From Nitrospirota bacterium (GTDB lineage Bacteria > Nitrospirota > Thermodesulfovibrionia > Thermodesulfovibrionales > Magnetobacteriaceae), in the NCBI GenBank assembly GCA_015233895.1, contig JADFXG010000021.1:1-49212 (forward strand): DNA of 49,212 bases, given 5' to 3'. This document shows, in pieces, positions 7,784 through 17,046 of this stretch (its first letter is position 1; each line of letters begins with the position of its first letter). Under the pieces are notes generated by a model. It saw only the letters and a program-made list of their open reading frames with translations. It was not told where the DNA came from and searched no databases. Position numbers and translations under genes: made by a program.

Positions 7784-8230
7784 ATGGAAAAGATGAATAA
7801 CAGACAAGCGCCAAAGAGCGGCGGTTTTACACTCGTAGAGTTAATTATTACTTTGTTGATACTGGGAATACTTGCCGGGATTGCAGTCCCTATCTATTTA
7901 GGGCAGAGAGAAAAGTCCAAAAATGTAGAGGCTCAGGAAAATCTCCTAGCACTTAGGCAGCTTCTTGAGCAGTATTATAACGAAAACGGCTGTTATCACA
8001 AAACCGGGACCAATTGTGACACTTCTACAACCACAATAAGCGGTGTTGCAAATATACAGGCTTTTCTCACCGGATTTAAGCCAGGCAATGCCAACGGATT
8101 ATATTTTAACTACAACATCACCTTTAGCAATAATGCTACAACCTTTAATGCTGTAGCCGCCAGATCGGGCACTACAAACGCCAACAATGTCTTTAGTATT
8201 GACCAAAATAACAACAGGCAGGGATTTTAA
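7784..8230 (+). CDS. Type IV pilin-like protein
   Basis: A 149-aa prepilin. A short basic leader ends KSGG, followed by FTLVELIITLLILGILAGIA, the class III methylation/cleavage motif for prepilin peptidase with Glu at +5. The hydrophobic N-helix is followed by YLGQREKSKNVEAQENLLALRQLLEQYY, then a small C-terminal domain with two Cys (CYHKTGTNC), as in many minor or major pilins. Start is ATG 7784, because AGGAGG (7769-7774) is 9 nt upstream; the longer frame from GTG 7757 lacks one. There is no pilus machinery nearby, so it depends on genes elsewhere. It could be a pilin of a T4P or a pseudopilin. Confidence 0.85.
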   Translation: MEKMNNRQAPKSGGFTLVELIITLLILGILAGIAVPIYLGQREKSKNVEAQENLLALRQLLEQYYNENGCYHKTGTNCDTSTTTISGVANIQAFLTGFKPGNANGLYFNYNITFSNNATTFNAVAARSGTTNANNVFSIDQNNNRQGF

Positions 8231-8252
8231 AAAGTATGGAACCCTCACGGCT

Positions 8253-8371
8253 ATTCTAATTTGAATTCAGAAGTATAACAAGGCGGCAAGGAGAAAGCGA
8301 CGGAGGCGTACTTTTAGTACGTTGAGGAGCTTTTGACGCATGCCAACGAAGTTAGGCGATTGAATTAGAAT
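8253..8371. repeat. MITE-like repeat with 9-bp terminal inverted repeats
   Basis: About 119 bp between the pilin gene and the mltD stop codon. ATTCTAATT at 8253-8261 is inverted at 8363-8371. A hairpin with stem CGTACT/AGTACG (8307-8321) lies in the middle. It holds no ORF worth calling. A 31-nt segment at its right end (8345-8375) recurs in inverted orientation at 45898-45928 with 2 mismatches, so this is a dispersed repeat. It abuts the 3' end of mltD and may serve as a transcript end. Confidence 0.65.
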
Positions 8372-8376
8372 TAGGA

Positions 8377-9873
8377 TTAAGTCGCAGCAGGGATTTTAAT
8401 CACCTGACCAGCCTTTATGCTTTCAGGGCTTTTCAAATCGTTTATTTTCATAATATCATTTACCGTGATATTGTAAAGCCGGGAGATTGCATAAAGTGTC
8501 TGCCCCTTTTGTATGACATGTCTTTTATAAGTAGGGGCAGCATCCTGAGAGATTTTTACCGGCTTTTCAGTAACGCTTTTCCTTTCTGTTAAGTCAACAC
8601 CGTCAGAATTCCTATCGGCTGATTGTAAGTCTGAATCAAGGGATGAAATCAGATGTTCTTTAGCACCTTGTGGAATTTTCAGTGTATAGTATTTAGGAAG
8701 TGGGAGTTTAGAGTCAAGCACAGGGTTTAATAACTCCGGATTAAGCCTCTGAATGTCATCCACTGTGACAGAAGTGCCTGCAATCAAGTGGTTGAGTTTT
8801 ATGGCTCTTGTAAGAGTCAAAGTGTCATAGTTTTCAGGATGCTGAAAAACAACATCACTGAAGTACTTGTCATACTCGTCAAGTATCTCTAAAACAGCCA
8901 GAAGTTCGGTGTAAAAATTCCTGGAGGCAAAACCAAACGCCGGGCCGTCGTAGTTATCCACAATGTAGCAGATATCCGTGGTAGCGGTTCTCTCCACAGC
9001 CCGTTGCATCCCATAACAGCCGTGATTATATGCCGTAATGGCAAGTGGCCATGAGTGCAGTTGTTCATAATTGAAAGCGAGGAGTTTTGACGCTGCAGTA
9101 GTTGACTTAATTGGATCAAGCCTCTCATCAACAACCTTATTAATTTTAACATACTTTTTGGCCGTATATCTGGTAAATTGCCAAAGCCCGGCTGCATTTG
9201 CCCACGAGTAGGCATTGATGTCAAAAGCCGACTCCACAAATGGAAGACGTGTCAGCTCTGTCGGCAAACCCCTTTCAGCAAATACCTCCTCCATGTTTTT
9301 TAGGTACAGTGTGCTGCGGCTCAGCGCTTTTTTAAACCTGTCACTCTGTCCCACCTGAACCCTGAGCCGGTCTGCCGCATCTTTGTAACCGCTTCTTATG
9401 CCATTACTGTAAAGTAAATCATAGACACGTTTGTCCTCACCGGTAAGTCTTTCCAATTCATATGGTGGCATAGCATCCAGCCTTTCCAGTATAGCCTTGT
9501 ATTTTCTTAAAACAGGAGATACGGCAAATGCTCTCATTTTTTTGTCTTTACTCTCGTTCTCTGTTAACTCAACAGTTTCATATATGACTCCCATTGCTCT
9601 TTTGTCGTGAATAACAGCCTGGTGATTGCTTACGCTTGTAAATATCTTTTTCCAAAAATCAACCTGATTGCGAAGTTCTGCCGGCGTCCTGAACTGGGAG
9701 GATCTTTGCAGTCTGAAAATGTTTTCAGTGGAGCTGATTTTACTGTCGGAGGTTGCTGCCGTTGTCGGCCCTTGCCGCAAATACAACTCCTCTGCCCCAC
9801 AATTGCTATGAGTTGGAATTAATACTGATGAAAAAATCATTATAAAAAAAGTCACCATAGTTTGCTTTTTCAT
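8377..9873 (-). CDS. mltD: MltD-like lytic transglycosylase with LysM domain
   Basis: 498-aa periplasmic murein hydrolase. A signal peptide (about residues 1-27) is followed by an unassigned region, then a soluble-lytic-transglycosylase domain from about 200: LTRLPFVESAFDINAYSWANAAGLWQF contains the catalytic Glu in VES and the A-x-GLWQF motif, and ITAYNHG follows. The C-terminal 45 residues are a LysM peptidoglycan-binding domain (HVIQKGQTLYAISRLYNI, ending IKAGQVIKIP). The domain order is that of MltD/DniR. It overlaps the preceding methyltransferase stop by 4 bp (ATGA) and is the last gene of the flagellar operon, suggesting it opens the cell wall for flagellum assembly. GAGAG precedes the ATG. 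Confidence 0.88.
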   Translation of the reverse strand: MKKQTMVTFFIMIFSSVLIPTHSNCGAEELYLRQGPTTAATSDSKISSTENIFRLQRSSQFRTPAELRNQVDFWKKIFTSVSNHQAVIHDKRAMGVIYETVELTENESKDKKMRAFAVSPVLRKYKAILERLDAMPPYELERLTGEDKRVYDLLYSNGIRSGYKDAADRLRVQVGQSDRFKKALSRSTLYLKNMEEVFAERGLPTELTRLPFVESAFDINAYSWANAAGLWQFTRYTAKKYVKINKVVDERLDPIKSTTAASKLLAFNYEQLHSWPLAITAYNHGCYGMQRAVERTATTDICYIVDNYDGPAFGFASRNFYTELLAVLEILDEYDKYFSDVVFQHPENYDTLTLTRAIKLNHLIAGTSVTVDDIQRLNPELLNPVLDSKLPLPKYYTLKIPQGAKEHLISSLDSDLQSADRNSDGVDLTERKSVTEKPVKISQDAAPTYKRHVIQKGQTLYAISRLYNITVNDIMKINDLKSPESIKAGQVIKIPAAT

Positions 9874-11018
9874 GTTCGTATCTCTCCTCGCTCTAAAATT
9901 ATGATAATCTCACCATTCCGGGCAGTTACTGTTATCATTTCAAAATCATATTTTGATATTGTCTTATACGATGTAAGCATCTCTAAAATCTCTGCCTGAC
10001 TCCACACATGGAAATGTATACTATAGCCCTTTGCCATAAGTTCTGAGCTCCAGCGGCTTATATCCTCCTCTTTTTTAAATTTATCAACATGTTCAGCCCA
10101 GTCTCTAAAGTGTGTTTCCCTGCTTGTTTCTGTTCCCTCGTGAAAGTCCCTGAGCAGATGTTCAAAATCAGTGGTTTGGCGGTCTTTGTCAAATGTGTAA
10201 CGTTTGTCGGGTACGGCAAAATACAAAATACCCTTGATCTTTAAAACTCTCAGCATGTTATTTAATGCCTCTATCACATTTTCGCAGTGCTCAAGAAAAT
10301 GGTTTGCTATTACAAAATCCTGTGAAAGGTCTGCTATTGTAGAAAGTTTCTCTCCATTATCAATTATATCAACCTTTAGGAATGAATCAATGTCGGAATA
10401 ATGTTCTTCTAGTGTTTCATTTGGAATCCTGTCCACATATGACACTCTTGCAGAGGCGGGAACTTTAAGGGGTTTATTCAGCGCCCCTATCTCTATCCCA
10501 TCACCAAATATGTACAGTGCAGAGTATAACTCCCTTATTTCAAAATAATTCTTTTGTAAACAAATTTGAACCATTTCTATAAAAGTAAGAGTCTGTGTGT
10601 CTATAGTTGCACTTAAAACCTCTCCGGCATTGAAAAGACCACTGTTTATAATTTCCTCAATCAGATGAATAAGGCTGATTGTACCTTTTTGAATTTCAAA
10701 TTGAATTGCCTCGGCCATGCTGAATCCGTCACCATGAAGACGAATGAGTTCCTTTAGCTCACCTGTGCTAAATATCTTCATTAAATAAGAAAGGGTTATT
10801 TCCTTTAACTTTTCGGTACTAAATAGCTTTGGTAAATAAGAAATTGCTATTTCTTTTAACTCATCCTGGCTAAACAACCCATCTCTGAGGGCTAAGTCTA
10901 TAAACTCACCTTTAACAAATATTCTGAATTTGAATATTATCTTTAAAACCCATATAAATAGCGTTGTAATATATTTTCTGATTGACCTAAGGGCAGGTTT
11001 TACAACAGCATCTATCAC
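9870..11018 (-). CDS. SAM-dependent methyltransferase with N-terminal helical repeats
   Basis: 382 aa, GTG start. The C-terminal half is a class I methyltransferase: IEIGALNKPLKVP and VSYVDRIPNETLEEHY are a recognised N-terminal signature of one methyltransferase_11 group, followed by LKVDIIDNGEKLSTI, FVIANHFLEHCENVIEAL and LKIKGILYFAVPD. The N-terminal half has a hydrophobic stretch at 10-35 and three tandem units near residues 48-95 of the form (L/I)FS-x-x-(E/K)LKE(I/L), each about 18 residues. It sits between fliA and mltD and overlaps mltD, so it shares the flagellar transcript. Flagellin or surface-glycan methylation is possible; the substrate cannot be read from sequence. Confidence 0.75.
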   Translation of the reverse strand: MIDAVVKPALRSIRKYITTLFIWVLKIIFKFRIFVKGEFIDLALRDGLFSQDELKEIAISYLPKLFSTEKLKEITLSYLMKIFSTGELKELIRLHGDGFSMAEAIQFEIQKGTISLIHLIEEIINSGLFNAGEVLSATIDTQTLTFIEMVQICLQKNYFEIRELYSALYIFGDGIEIGALNKPLKVPASARVSYVDRIPNETLEEHYSDIDSFLKVDIIDNGEKLSTIADLSQDFVIANHFLEHCENVIEALNNMLRVLKIKGILYFAVPDKRYTFDKDRQTTDFEHLLRDFHEGTETSRETHFRDWAEHVDKFKKEEDISRWSSELMAKGYSIHFHVWSQAEILEMLTSYKTISKYDFEMITVTARNGEIIIILERGEIRT

Positions 11019-11037
11019 AAGTGATCCCTTTATCAGG

Positions 11038-11781
11038 CTACCGTAAAGGTTCTGCGCTTAGTTTGGATTTAAGTCTGAGGACTGCCTGAGAGTGAAGCTG
11101 ACACACTCGTCCCTCTGAAAGACTTAACACTTTCCCTATTTCTTTCATTGTTAACTCATCCCAATAGTACAAAGAAAGCACCAGTTTCTCCTTATCAGGC
11201 AAGGATGCTATGTGGCCTGCAAGAATCCTCTTTTGAGATTCATCCACAAGTTTAGTGAGCACATCACGGCCTGAAATGTCCGGTATGTTTTCCATGACAT
11301 TCATCTCCTCGCCGTCTGATGTCTTAGAGCTAAAGTCCTCAAACCGGAGAGTTATCACTGAGTTTGCATCTTTTAATATCTTATAGTAGTCATCCACGCT
11401 TATATTTAACTCGTTTGCAATTTCCACATCCTCAGGAGCTCTGCCCAATGATTTTTCAAGCTTTGAATGCACGGATTTTAATTCGTTAACCTTTTCCTTA
11501 AGCGAGCGCGGCGCTGTGTCAAAGGTACGGATTTCATCCAGCATGGCGCCCTTTATCCTGAACTCGGCAAAGGTTTTTAGCTTGGCTCTGTTTGCATCGT
11601 AATTATCAATAGAGTCCAGTAAACCCATGACGCCCACGCTTATAAGGTCGTCAGTGGTCAACTGTGGCGGCATACGGCTTGATAATCTGTAAGCCGTATA
11701 TTTTATGAAAGGAAGAAACTCTTTTATAATCTCTTCTTTCTGTTCATCGCTAAGTTCTGATTTATATTTTTTCACGTTCAC
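11038..11781 (-). CDS. fliA: Flagellar sigma factor sigma28 (FliA/WhiG)
   Basis: 247-aa RNA polymerase sigma factor. Region 2 (about 18-90) contains FIKYTAYRLSSRMP and LISVGVMGLLDSIDNYDANRAKLKTF, the FliA form of the -10-binding helix. Region 3 has SLKEKVNEL and ELNISVDDYY. Region 4 (about 190-240) is LPDKEKLVLSLYYWDELTMKEIG followed by the recognition helix SEGRVCQLHSQAVLRLK. It directs late flagellar genes. The start GTG at 11781 lies 9 bp from the flhG stop. No anti-sigma factor FlgM gene is seen in the window. Confidence 0.95.
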   Translation of the reverse strand: MNVKKYKSELSDEQKEEIIKEFLPFIKYTAYRLSSRMPPQLTTDDLISVGVMGLLDSIDNYDANRAKLKTFAEFRIKGAMLDEIRTFDTAPRSLKEKVNELKSVHSKLEKSLGRAPEDVEIANELNISVDDYYKILKDANSVITLRFEDFSSKTSDGEEMNVMENIPDISGRDVLTKLVDESQKRILAGHIASLPDKEKLVLSLYYWDELTMKEIGKVLSLSEGRVCQLHSQAVLRLKSKLSAEPLR

Positions 11782-11790
11782 TGTCTCATA

Positions 11791-12639
11791 TTATACATTT
11801 TCCTCAGAGGTAGCGGAAAGTAAATTGCCAATAAAAAACTGCAGCGAACCTTTAACTCTGTGTTTGGTTCTGCTCATCAGCTTATAAGCAAGGTCGGTTA
11901 CCTTTTTAGAAGCCTTTCCGGCAGGGTTTACTTCAAGAAAGGCTCTTTGTTGCCGCACAGCAGCCGGCACGGCTGCATCGTAGGGGATATAGCCTAAGTA
12001 ATCAAGAGAAACATTTAAAAACTTATCAGCCGCCGTGGCCAGCCGTTTAAATACCTCTCTGCCCTCCTCCTCTCCCTGTACATTATTTACCAGCACGCTG
12101 AACTCCTTTTCCTGATACCGGGTGTAGAGCACCTTCATAAGCGCATACGCATCAGTCATAGCAGTTGGCTCAGGTGTTGCCAGAATTATGATTTCCTGTG
12201 CTGCTATACAAAAAAAAGCCACATTTTCCGATATGCCTGCTGCCGTATCTATCAGCATGACGTCCACATTACTGTTAAAACTCTCAAATTCGTCAAGCAG
12301 TCTTAACCTCTGAAATTCATCCAATACGGTTAACTCCTGAACTCCGGAGGAGGCAGGCAAAATCTTTATTCCGTGAGGTCCCTCCACGATTATGTCAGCA
12401 AGTCCCATCTCTCCGTTTAGCACATTTTGCATATTGTACTTTGGAGCAAGGTGTAAAAGAACATCTATATTACTTAGTCCCAAATCGGCATCAAGAATCA
12501 GCACCTCATGCCCCAGTTTTTTCATAGCTATTGCAAGATTTGCAACTATATTGGTCTTTCCCACTCCGCCCTTTCCACTTGCCATGGCTATCGTACGGAT
12601 GTGTTTTTCTCTACCGCCTGCTCCGCCTCCTCTTAACAT
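11791..12639 (-). CDS. flhG: MinD-type ATPase FlhG (FleN)
   Basis: 282-aa P-loop ATPase that controls flagellar number through FlhF. The deviant Walker A is MASGKGGVGKTN (about 18-29); DADLGLSNIDVLL and MLIDTAAGISENV are the Walker A' and B segments. The C-terminal part, as usual, has a short amphipathic region that would bind membrane. The start ATG at 12639 overlaps the end of flhF (7 bp). The N-terminus before the P-loop is only MLRGGGAGGREKHIRTIA and lacks the DQAxxLR element that stimulates FlhF in well-studied homologues. The remainder is full length. Confidence 0.93.
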   Translation of the reverse strand: MLRGGGAGGREKHIRTIAMASGKGGVGKTNIVANLAIAMKKLGHEVLILDADLGLSNIDVLLHLAPKYNMQNVLNGEMGLADIIVEGPHGIKILPASSGVQELTVLDEFQRLRLLDEFESFNSNVDVMLIDTAAGISENVAFFCIAAQEIIILATPEPTAMTDAYALMKVLYTRYQEKEFSVLVNNVQGEEEGREVFKRLATAADKFLNVSLDYLGYIPYDAAVPAAVRQQRAFLEVNPAGKASKKVTDLAYKLMSRTKHRVKGSLQFFIGNLLSATSEENV

Positions 12640-13964
12640 TTATAAAACTCCTTTTTTAACACCAAATCAGCTATCCTTTCCATTCCTGCAAACTCTATAT
12701 CATCCGGCACCTTTTGGCCTGTCGTGATATAGGCTATCGGCTTTTGATACGTTAACGCCATATTATACACTGAGCCATAGCGTACTGCCTCATCCACCTT
12801 CGTGTAGCCGAGGTAATTTATCGGCAGCCTTCTGTAGTAACGGTACGCCTCAGTCATAAACTCATCGTCACTGTTGGCACTCATTAGCAGATGCACCTCT
12901 ATGGGTAAATCCGAAAGACATATCTCTGCCATGTCATCCATGTACGCCTCATCCATCGGGCTCCTTCCTGTCGTATCTATGTATATTATGTCCTTTGTGT
13001 CTGCAAATCTCAAGAGCGTGTTTTTTAACTCTGCCGGGGTTGAGGCCACAGCAAGGGGTATTCCCATTATACGGGCATAAATCCGCACCTGCTCCACTGC
13101 GCCTATCCGGTATGTGTCAAGATTAATTATGGCTGTTCTTTTACCCTCACGTATTGAATTTGCCGCAAGTTTGGCTATCGTTGTAGTCTTACCCACACCG
13201 GTTGGCCCTATCAGCATTATTGCCTTTCTGTCTGTGTGCTTGTCCTTTATTTTTATGTTAGACATAAGCAAAGAGGGCAGGTCCTGGACGTCATTTGCCT
13301 TTTCACATAAAAGCACAGCATACTCCTCACGTATTGCCCTGTCTTTCAGATAATAGAGGAGCATTCTTTTTTTGGGCGGCAGGGACATTTCAAACCCAAG
13401 GTTTTTCATATCCTCTATGCTGTCTCTTAAATACTCAATCTCGCTTTGTACCTTAACTGTCATTTTATTAAGAAAATGCTCTAACTCTCTTCGTGTAAAA
13501 GCCGGTTCGGTTATGTGGTTTACTGGCTCAGGATTGGTTTCAACAGGTTTATGCACTGCCGGTTTAATATCAGCAACCAGCGTCTTTTCTGCCCTCTCAA
13601 CAACTGGCGTTGCCTTATTAACAGCACTCTCTGCCACATCAGGAACTGCCTCATGCCTCAGCTGAGCCTTACCCTTTGCGCCTTTTTTGTCATCCTTAGA
13701 GGCTTTTGCAGAATGTGAGGTGCTTTCTTTGCTAAAACTCCGTATTTTTTCCAAAATATTAAGGTCATTTTTGAGTCTTACTGCCCGTGTGTCATAGGTT
13801 CCGGCTTTAGGCGAATCATAGTCAACTGCGGCAGTTACCTCCACGCAGGGGTTTGCCCCCTTAAGCTCCTCTGTTGACAGAATTATAGCATCCTCACTTA
13901 ATTCCTTCTTGACCATAGAAAGAGCCTCAGCAAAGGTCCTTGCCTGAAACTTTTTAATCTTCAT
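12633..13964 (-). CDS. flhF: Flagellar SRP-like GTPase FlhF
   Basis: 443 aa. The N-terminal B region begins MKIKKFQARTFAEALSMVKKELSEDAIILST, a typical FlhF opening. A basic, low-complexity linker spans about 85-150. The NG domain (about 240-440) has LIGPTGVGKTTTIAKLA (G1), NLDTYRIGAVEQV (G2 region), IYIDTTGRSP (G3) and YTKVDEA (G4-like). FlhF places the flagellum at the pole and recruits the early export apparatus. It overlaps flhA at its start by 11 bp and flhG at its end by 7 bp. The FlhF-FlhG pair predicts a set polar flagellation. Confidence 0.95.
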   Translation of the reverse strand: MKIKKFQARTFAEALSMVKKELSEDAIILSTEELKGANPCVEVTAAVDYDSPKAGTYDTRAVRLKNDLNILEKIRSFSKESTSHSAKASKDDKKGAKGKAQLRHEAVPDVAESAVNKATPVVERAEKTLVADIKPAVHKPVETNPEPVNHITEPAFTRRELEHFLNKMTVKVQSEIEYLRDSIEDMKNLGFEMSLPPKKRMLLYYLKDRAIREEYAVLLCEKANDVQDLPSLLMSNIKIKDKHTDRKAIMLIGPTGVGKTTTIAKLAANSIREGKRTAIINLDTYRIGAVEQVRIYARIMGIPLAVASTPAELKNTLLRFADTKDIIYIDTTGRSPMDEAYMDDMAEICLSDLPIEVHLLMSANSDDEFMTEAYRYYRRLPINYLGYTKVDEAVRYGSVYNMALTYQKPIAYITTGQKVPDDIEFAGMERIADLVLKKEFYKC

Positions 13965-15987
13965 ATCTGATCACTCCTAATGTATAAAGCCTTGCCGAGG
14001 AAATCTCAGCATTAGAAAGAACCACTACGGCAGGTACAAACTTCTCAAGCAGACGTTTTAAAAACCTTCGTATATGAGATGAACACAGGATTATCGGCTG
14101 AACTCCCCTTAAATTATCCTTGTCCATCAGTTTTTCCACTCCTTTAACAAGCCTGTTTATAATGTCAGGGTTAATTGACTCACCCGTTTGCACACTCCTG
14201 CCGATTGAGGACTCAAAGCGCGGATCTAAGGTAAAGACCGGCACAGAGCCGTCCTGCATGGCATACTGCTTGCTAATGTGTCTGCCAAGGGCCTGTCGTA
14301 CGTACTCGGCCAGCATATCAGGGTCTTTTACGTTTGGAGCATAATCCAGTATTGTCTCAAGCACGGTCACTATGTCATTAATCGGCACACGCTCCCTGAG
14401 AAGATTCTGCAGCACTCTCTGAATGCCTCCTAGGGTCATAAGGGCTGGAACCAGCTCCTCCACTATCTTTGGATACGTACGTGTTACGTTGTCAAGCATG
14501 TTCTGTACTTCAGTTCTGGAGAGGAGCTCCCAACAGTGTTTTCTTATTAATTCTGTCAAATGAGTGGCAATAACAGTCGGTGTATCCACTACCATATAGC
14601 CAAGAACCTGTGCGTTTTCTATGTTAACCTCTTCTATCCAGTAAGCAGGAAGGCCAAAGGCCGGCTCTTTAGACGGTATGCCGTCTATTCGCTCCACATC
14701 GTCTGAGGCTACTGCCAGCCAGTAGTTCATCATAACCTCGTTTCTTGCTGCCTCTATGCCCCTTATAATAAAGCTGTACTCATGGGGGCGCAACTGCAGG
14801 TTGTCGCGTATGTGGACTGGGGGAATAACAAATCCTATGTCTTTAGCAAGCTGCCGTCTCATTGCCTTTATCTTACCAAGAAGTTCACCGCGCTGCTCCT
14901 CAACTAAAGGTATCAGGCCATAGCCGATTTCAAGAGTGAGCGGATCTATTTCTATAAAAGTCTCAGGCTTGGCCTCCTCCTGAGGCACCACTGCTGTTTT
15001 TTCCGCAAGCTCCTCCTCCTTTGTCTTTAATGTCAAAAGGTAAGCAAGGCCTGAGGCCGCCGCGGCTATCAATAAAAACGGTACGTGGGGCAGGCCTGGG
15101 ATTATTGCAAAAACAAACAAAACACCGGAGGTTGTAAAAAGAGTCTTAGGATTTATAAATATCTGGCCTGTAATATCCTGGCCCATGTCGGATTCTTTAC
15201 CGGCACGGCTGACCACTATACCTGCCGCTGTGGATATTAACAGGGCCGGTATCTGAGTTACCATACCGTCTCCGATGGTCAGTATTGTATAAGTCTGAAG
15301 GGCGTCCACTATAGGCATGCTCTTTTGAATAACACCGATAAAAATTCCGCCTAAAATGTTTATACCGGTAATGATGAGGCCAGCTACGGCATCTCCTCGT
15401 ACAAACTTGCTGGCACCGTCCATAGCGCCGTAAAAGTCCGCCTCCTGCGCTATCAGTTCACGCCGCTTCTTAGCAGCTTTTTCGTCTATAAGGCCTGCGT
15501 TTAAATCAGCATCTATGGACATCTGTTTGCCAGGCATAGCGTCTAACGTAAAGCGTGCCGCAACCTCTGCAATTCTGCCGGAACCTTTAGTAATAACCAC
15601 AAAATTAACTATGACAAGAATCAGAAATATGATAAGTCCTACCGAGTAGTTGCCGCCTACCACAAAGTTTCCAAATGACATTATGACGGCTCCCGCTGCC
15701 TCTATTCCCTCGTTGCCCTTAACAAGCACAAGCCGTGTTGTTGCCACGTTTAAGGAAAGCCGAAAGAGAGTGGTCAAAAGCAGCAAGGTCGGAAATACCG
15801 AAAAATCAAGCGGCTTTTGTATATATATGCTGGTTATCAGTATCACTATAGCTATTGCGATTGATATGGAAAGCAGCATGTCAAGCAAAAAAGGAGGCAG
15901 TGGTATAAGCATTACCCCAAGAATGCTTACCACTGCTATTGAAACTATTATCTCCGCTCTTTCGCGTATGATTTTAAGCCAATCCAT
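13954..15987 (-). CDS. flhA: Flagellar export gate protein FlhA
   Basis: 677 aa, normal length. The N-terminal half has eight transmembrane helices and the FHIPEP-type cytoplasmic loop with RFTLDAMPGKQMSIDADLNAG, a segment conserved in all FlhA/InvA proteins and essential for proton-driven export. The C-terminal cytoplasmic domain (about 340-677) is the docking site for chaperone-substrate complexes. It includes FIIRGIEAARNEVM and YVRQALGRHISKQYA. It lies 9 bp after the flhB stop. It works with FlhB, FliP, FliQ and FliR in the basal-body export gate. Confidence 0.97.
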   Translation of the reverse strand: MDWLKIIRERAEIIVSIAVVSILGVMLIPLPPFLLDMLLSISIAIAIVILITSIYIQKPLDFSVFPTLLLLTTLFRLSLNVATTRLVLVKGNEGIEAAGAVIMSFGNFVVGGNYSVGLIIFLILVIVNFVVITKGSGRIAEVAARFTLDAMPGKQMSIDADLNAGLIDEKAAKKRRELIAQEADFYGAMDGASKFVRGDAVAGLIITGINILGGIFIGVIQKSMPIVDALQTYTILTIGDGMVTQIPALLISTAAGIVVSRAGKESDMGQDITGQIFINPKTLFTTSGVLFVFAIIPGLPHVPFLLIAAAASGLAYLLTLKTKEEELAEKTAVVPQEEAKPETFIEIDPLTLEIGYGLIPLVEEQRGELLGKIKAMRRQLAKDIGFVIPPVHIRDNLQLRPHEYSFIIRGIEAARNEVMMNYWLAVASDDVERIDGIPSKEPAFGLPAYWIEEVNIENAQVLGYMVVDTPTVIATHLTELIRKHCWELLSRTEVQNMLDNVTRTYPKIVEELVPALMTLGGIQRVLQNLLRERVPINDIVTVLETILDYAPNVKDPDMLAEYVRQALGRHISKQYAMQDGSVPVFTLDPRFESSIGRSVQTGESINPDIINRLVKGVEKLMDKDNLRGVQPIILCSSHIRRFLKRLLEKFVPAVVVLSNAEISSARLYTLGVIRYED

Positions 15988-15996
15988 GAGTGTTTC

Positions 15997-17031
15997 CTAA
16001 ATCTTTCCCTGAAGCTTATAGATGTATGCAAGGATTCTTGCAACAGCTTTATAAAGCTCCTGAGGAATATATGTGTCAATATCTAATTTAAACAAAAGCC
16101 GTGCCAGTGGCTTATCCTCAACAACAGGAACCTTGTGTTTTCGGGCAAGTTCTCTGATTTTCTCTGCTACAAACCCGGAGCCCTTTGCCACTATCTTAGG
16201 CGCTCCCAAATCCCCCTCCTTATACAGTATGGCAATGGCAAGGTGAGTCGGGTTTGTTATTACCACTGTTGCCTTTGGCACCTGAGCCATCATACGCCGT
16301 CTGGAAATTTCCCTCTGGATGCCCCTTATTTTTGACTTAACCTTAGGGTCTCCCTCAGTATCCTTGTGTTCCTCTTTGATTTCCTGTTTTGACATCTTTA
16401 TGGACTCTTCAAACCGGTATTTCTCTATTACAAAACTCACCAGGGCTATAATAAAAAGATACAAAAACCCATACCATATAGCCTCTTTCAGCAAATCATA
16501 AGCCGCATAGGTCATCTGATTGAAATCTTTCACCAACAGGTATGAAAACTTAACGATATCGGCCTTAATTACAAGATAAAATATTAGTATTCCACCAATA
16601 AACTTAAGCAGGTTTTTAAGAAAATCGAAAATACCGTTTATTGAAAAAAGCCTCTTAATTCCCTCAATTGGATTCATTCTGCCAAAGTTCAACTCCATAT
16701 CCTTAAGCATAAAACCAACCTGGCTAATCTCTGAGGTAACTGCAAGCACTATAACACCCAACAGGAACGGGAACAACAGCAGCAGTGTTTTTGCCATGGC
16801 AATCTTTATGGCAATAAAAGGGTCCGTTCCGTATGAAAGGGTCAGAAAGTTTACGGTTATCCCCTTAGCGCTGACGATAAAGTGCTTGCCGCCAAAGTAA
16901 AGCACAAGCATCATGCCGGCCATGCCTGCAACAGAGGTAAGCTCCTTAGATCGGGCAAATTGTCCCTTTTCACGTGCCTTTTGCCGCCGTCGCGGTGTAG
17001 CTCGTTCTGTTCTTTCCTGTCCTTCAGCCAT
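15997..17031 (-). CDS. flhB: Flagellar export switch protein FlhB
   Basis: 344 aa. The N-terminus EGQERTERATPRRRQKAREKGQ is the FlhB signature; four transmembrane helices follow to about residue 210. The cytoplasmic C-domain carries the self-cleavage motif NPTH (Asn near 260) in VVITNPTHLAIAILY. Cleavage between N and P switches export from rod/hook to filament substrates. It follows fliR by 15 bp and precedes flhA in the usual order. No unusual substitutions are seen. Confidence 0.97.
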   Translation of the reverse strand: MAEGQERTERATPRRRQKAREKGQFARSKELTSVAGMAGMMLVLYFGGKHFIVSAKGITVNFLTLSYGTDPFIAIKIAMAKTLLLLFPFLLGVIVLAVTSEISQVGFMLKDMELNFGRMNPIEGIKRLFSINGIFDFLKNLLKFIGGILIFYLVIKADIVKFSYLLVKDFNQMTYAAYDLLKEAIWYGFLYLFIIALVSFVIEKYRFEESIKMSKQEIKEEHKDTEGDPKVKSKIRGIQREISRRRMMAQVPKATVVITNPTHLAIAILYKEGDLGAPKIVAKGSGFVAEKIRELARKHKVPVVEDKPLARLLFKLDIDTYIPQELYKAVARILAYIYKLQGKI

Positions 17032-17046
17032 CTTTCCCTATGTTTC

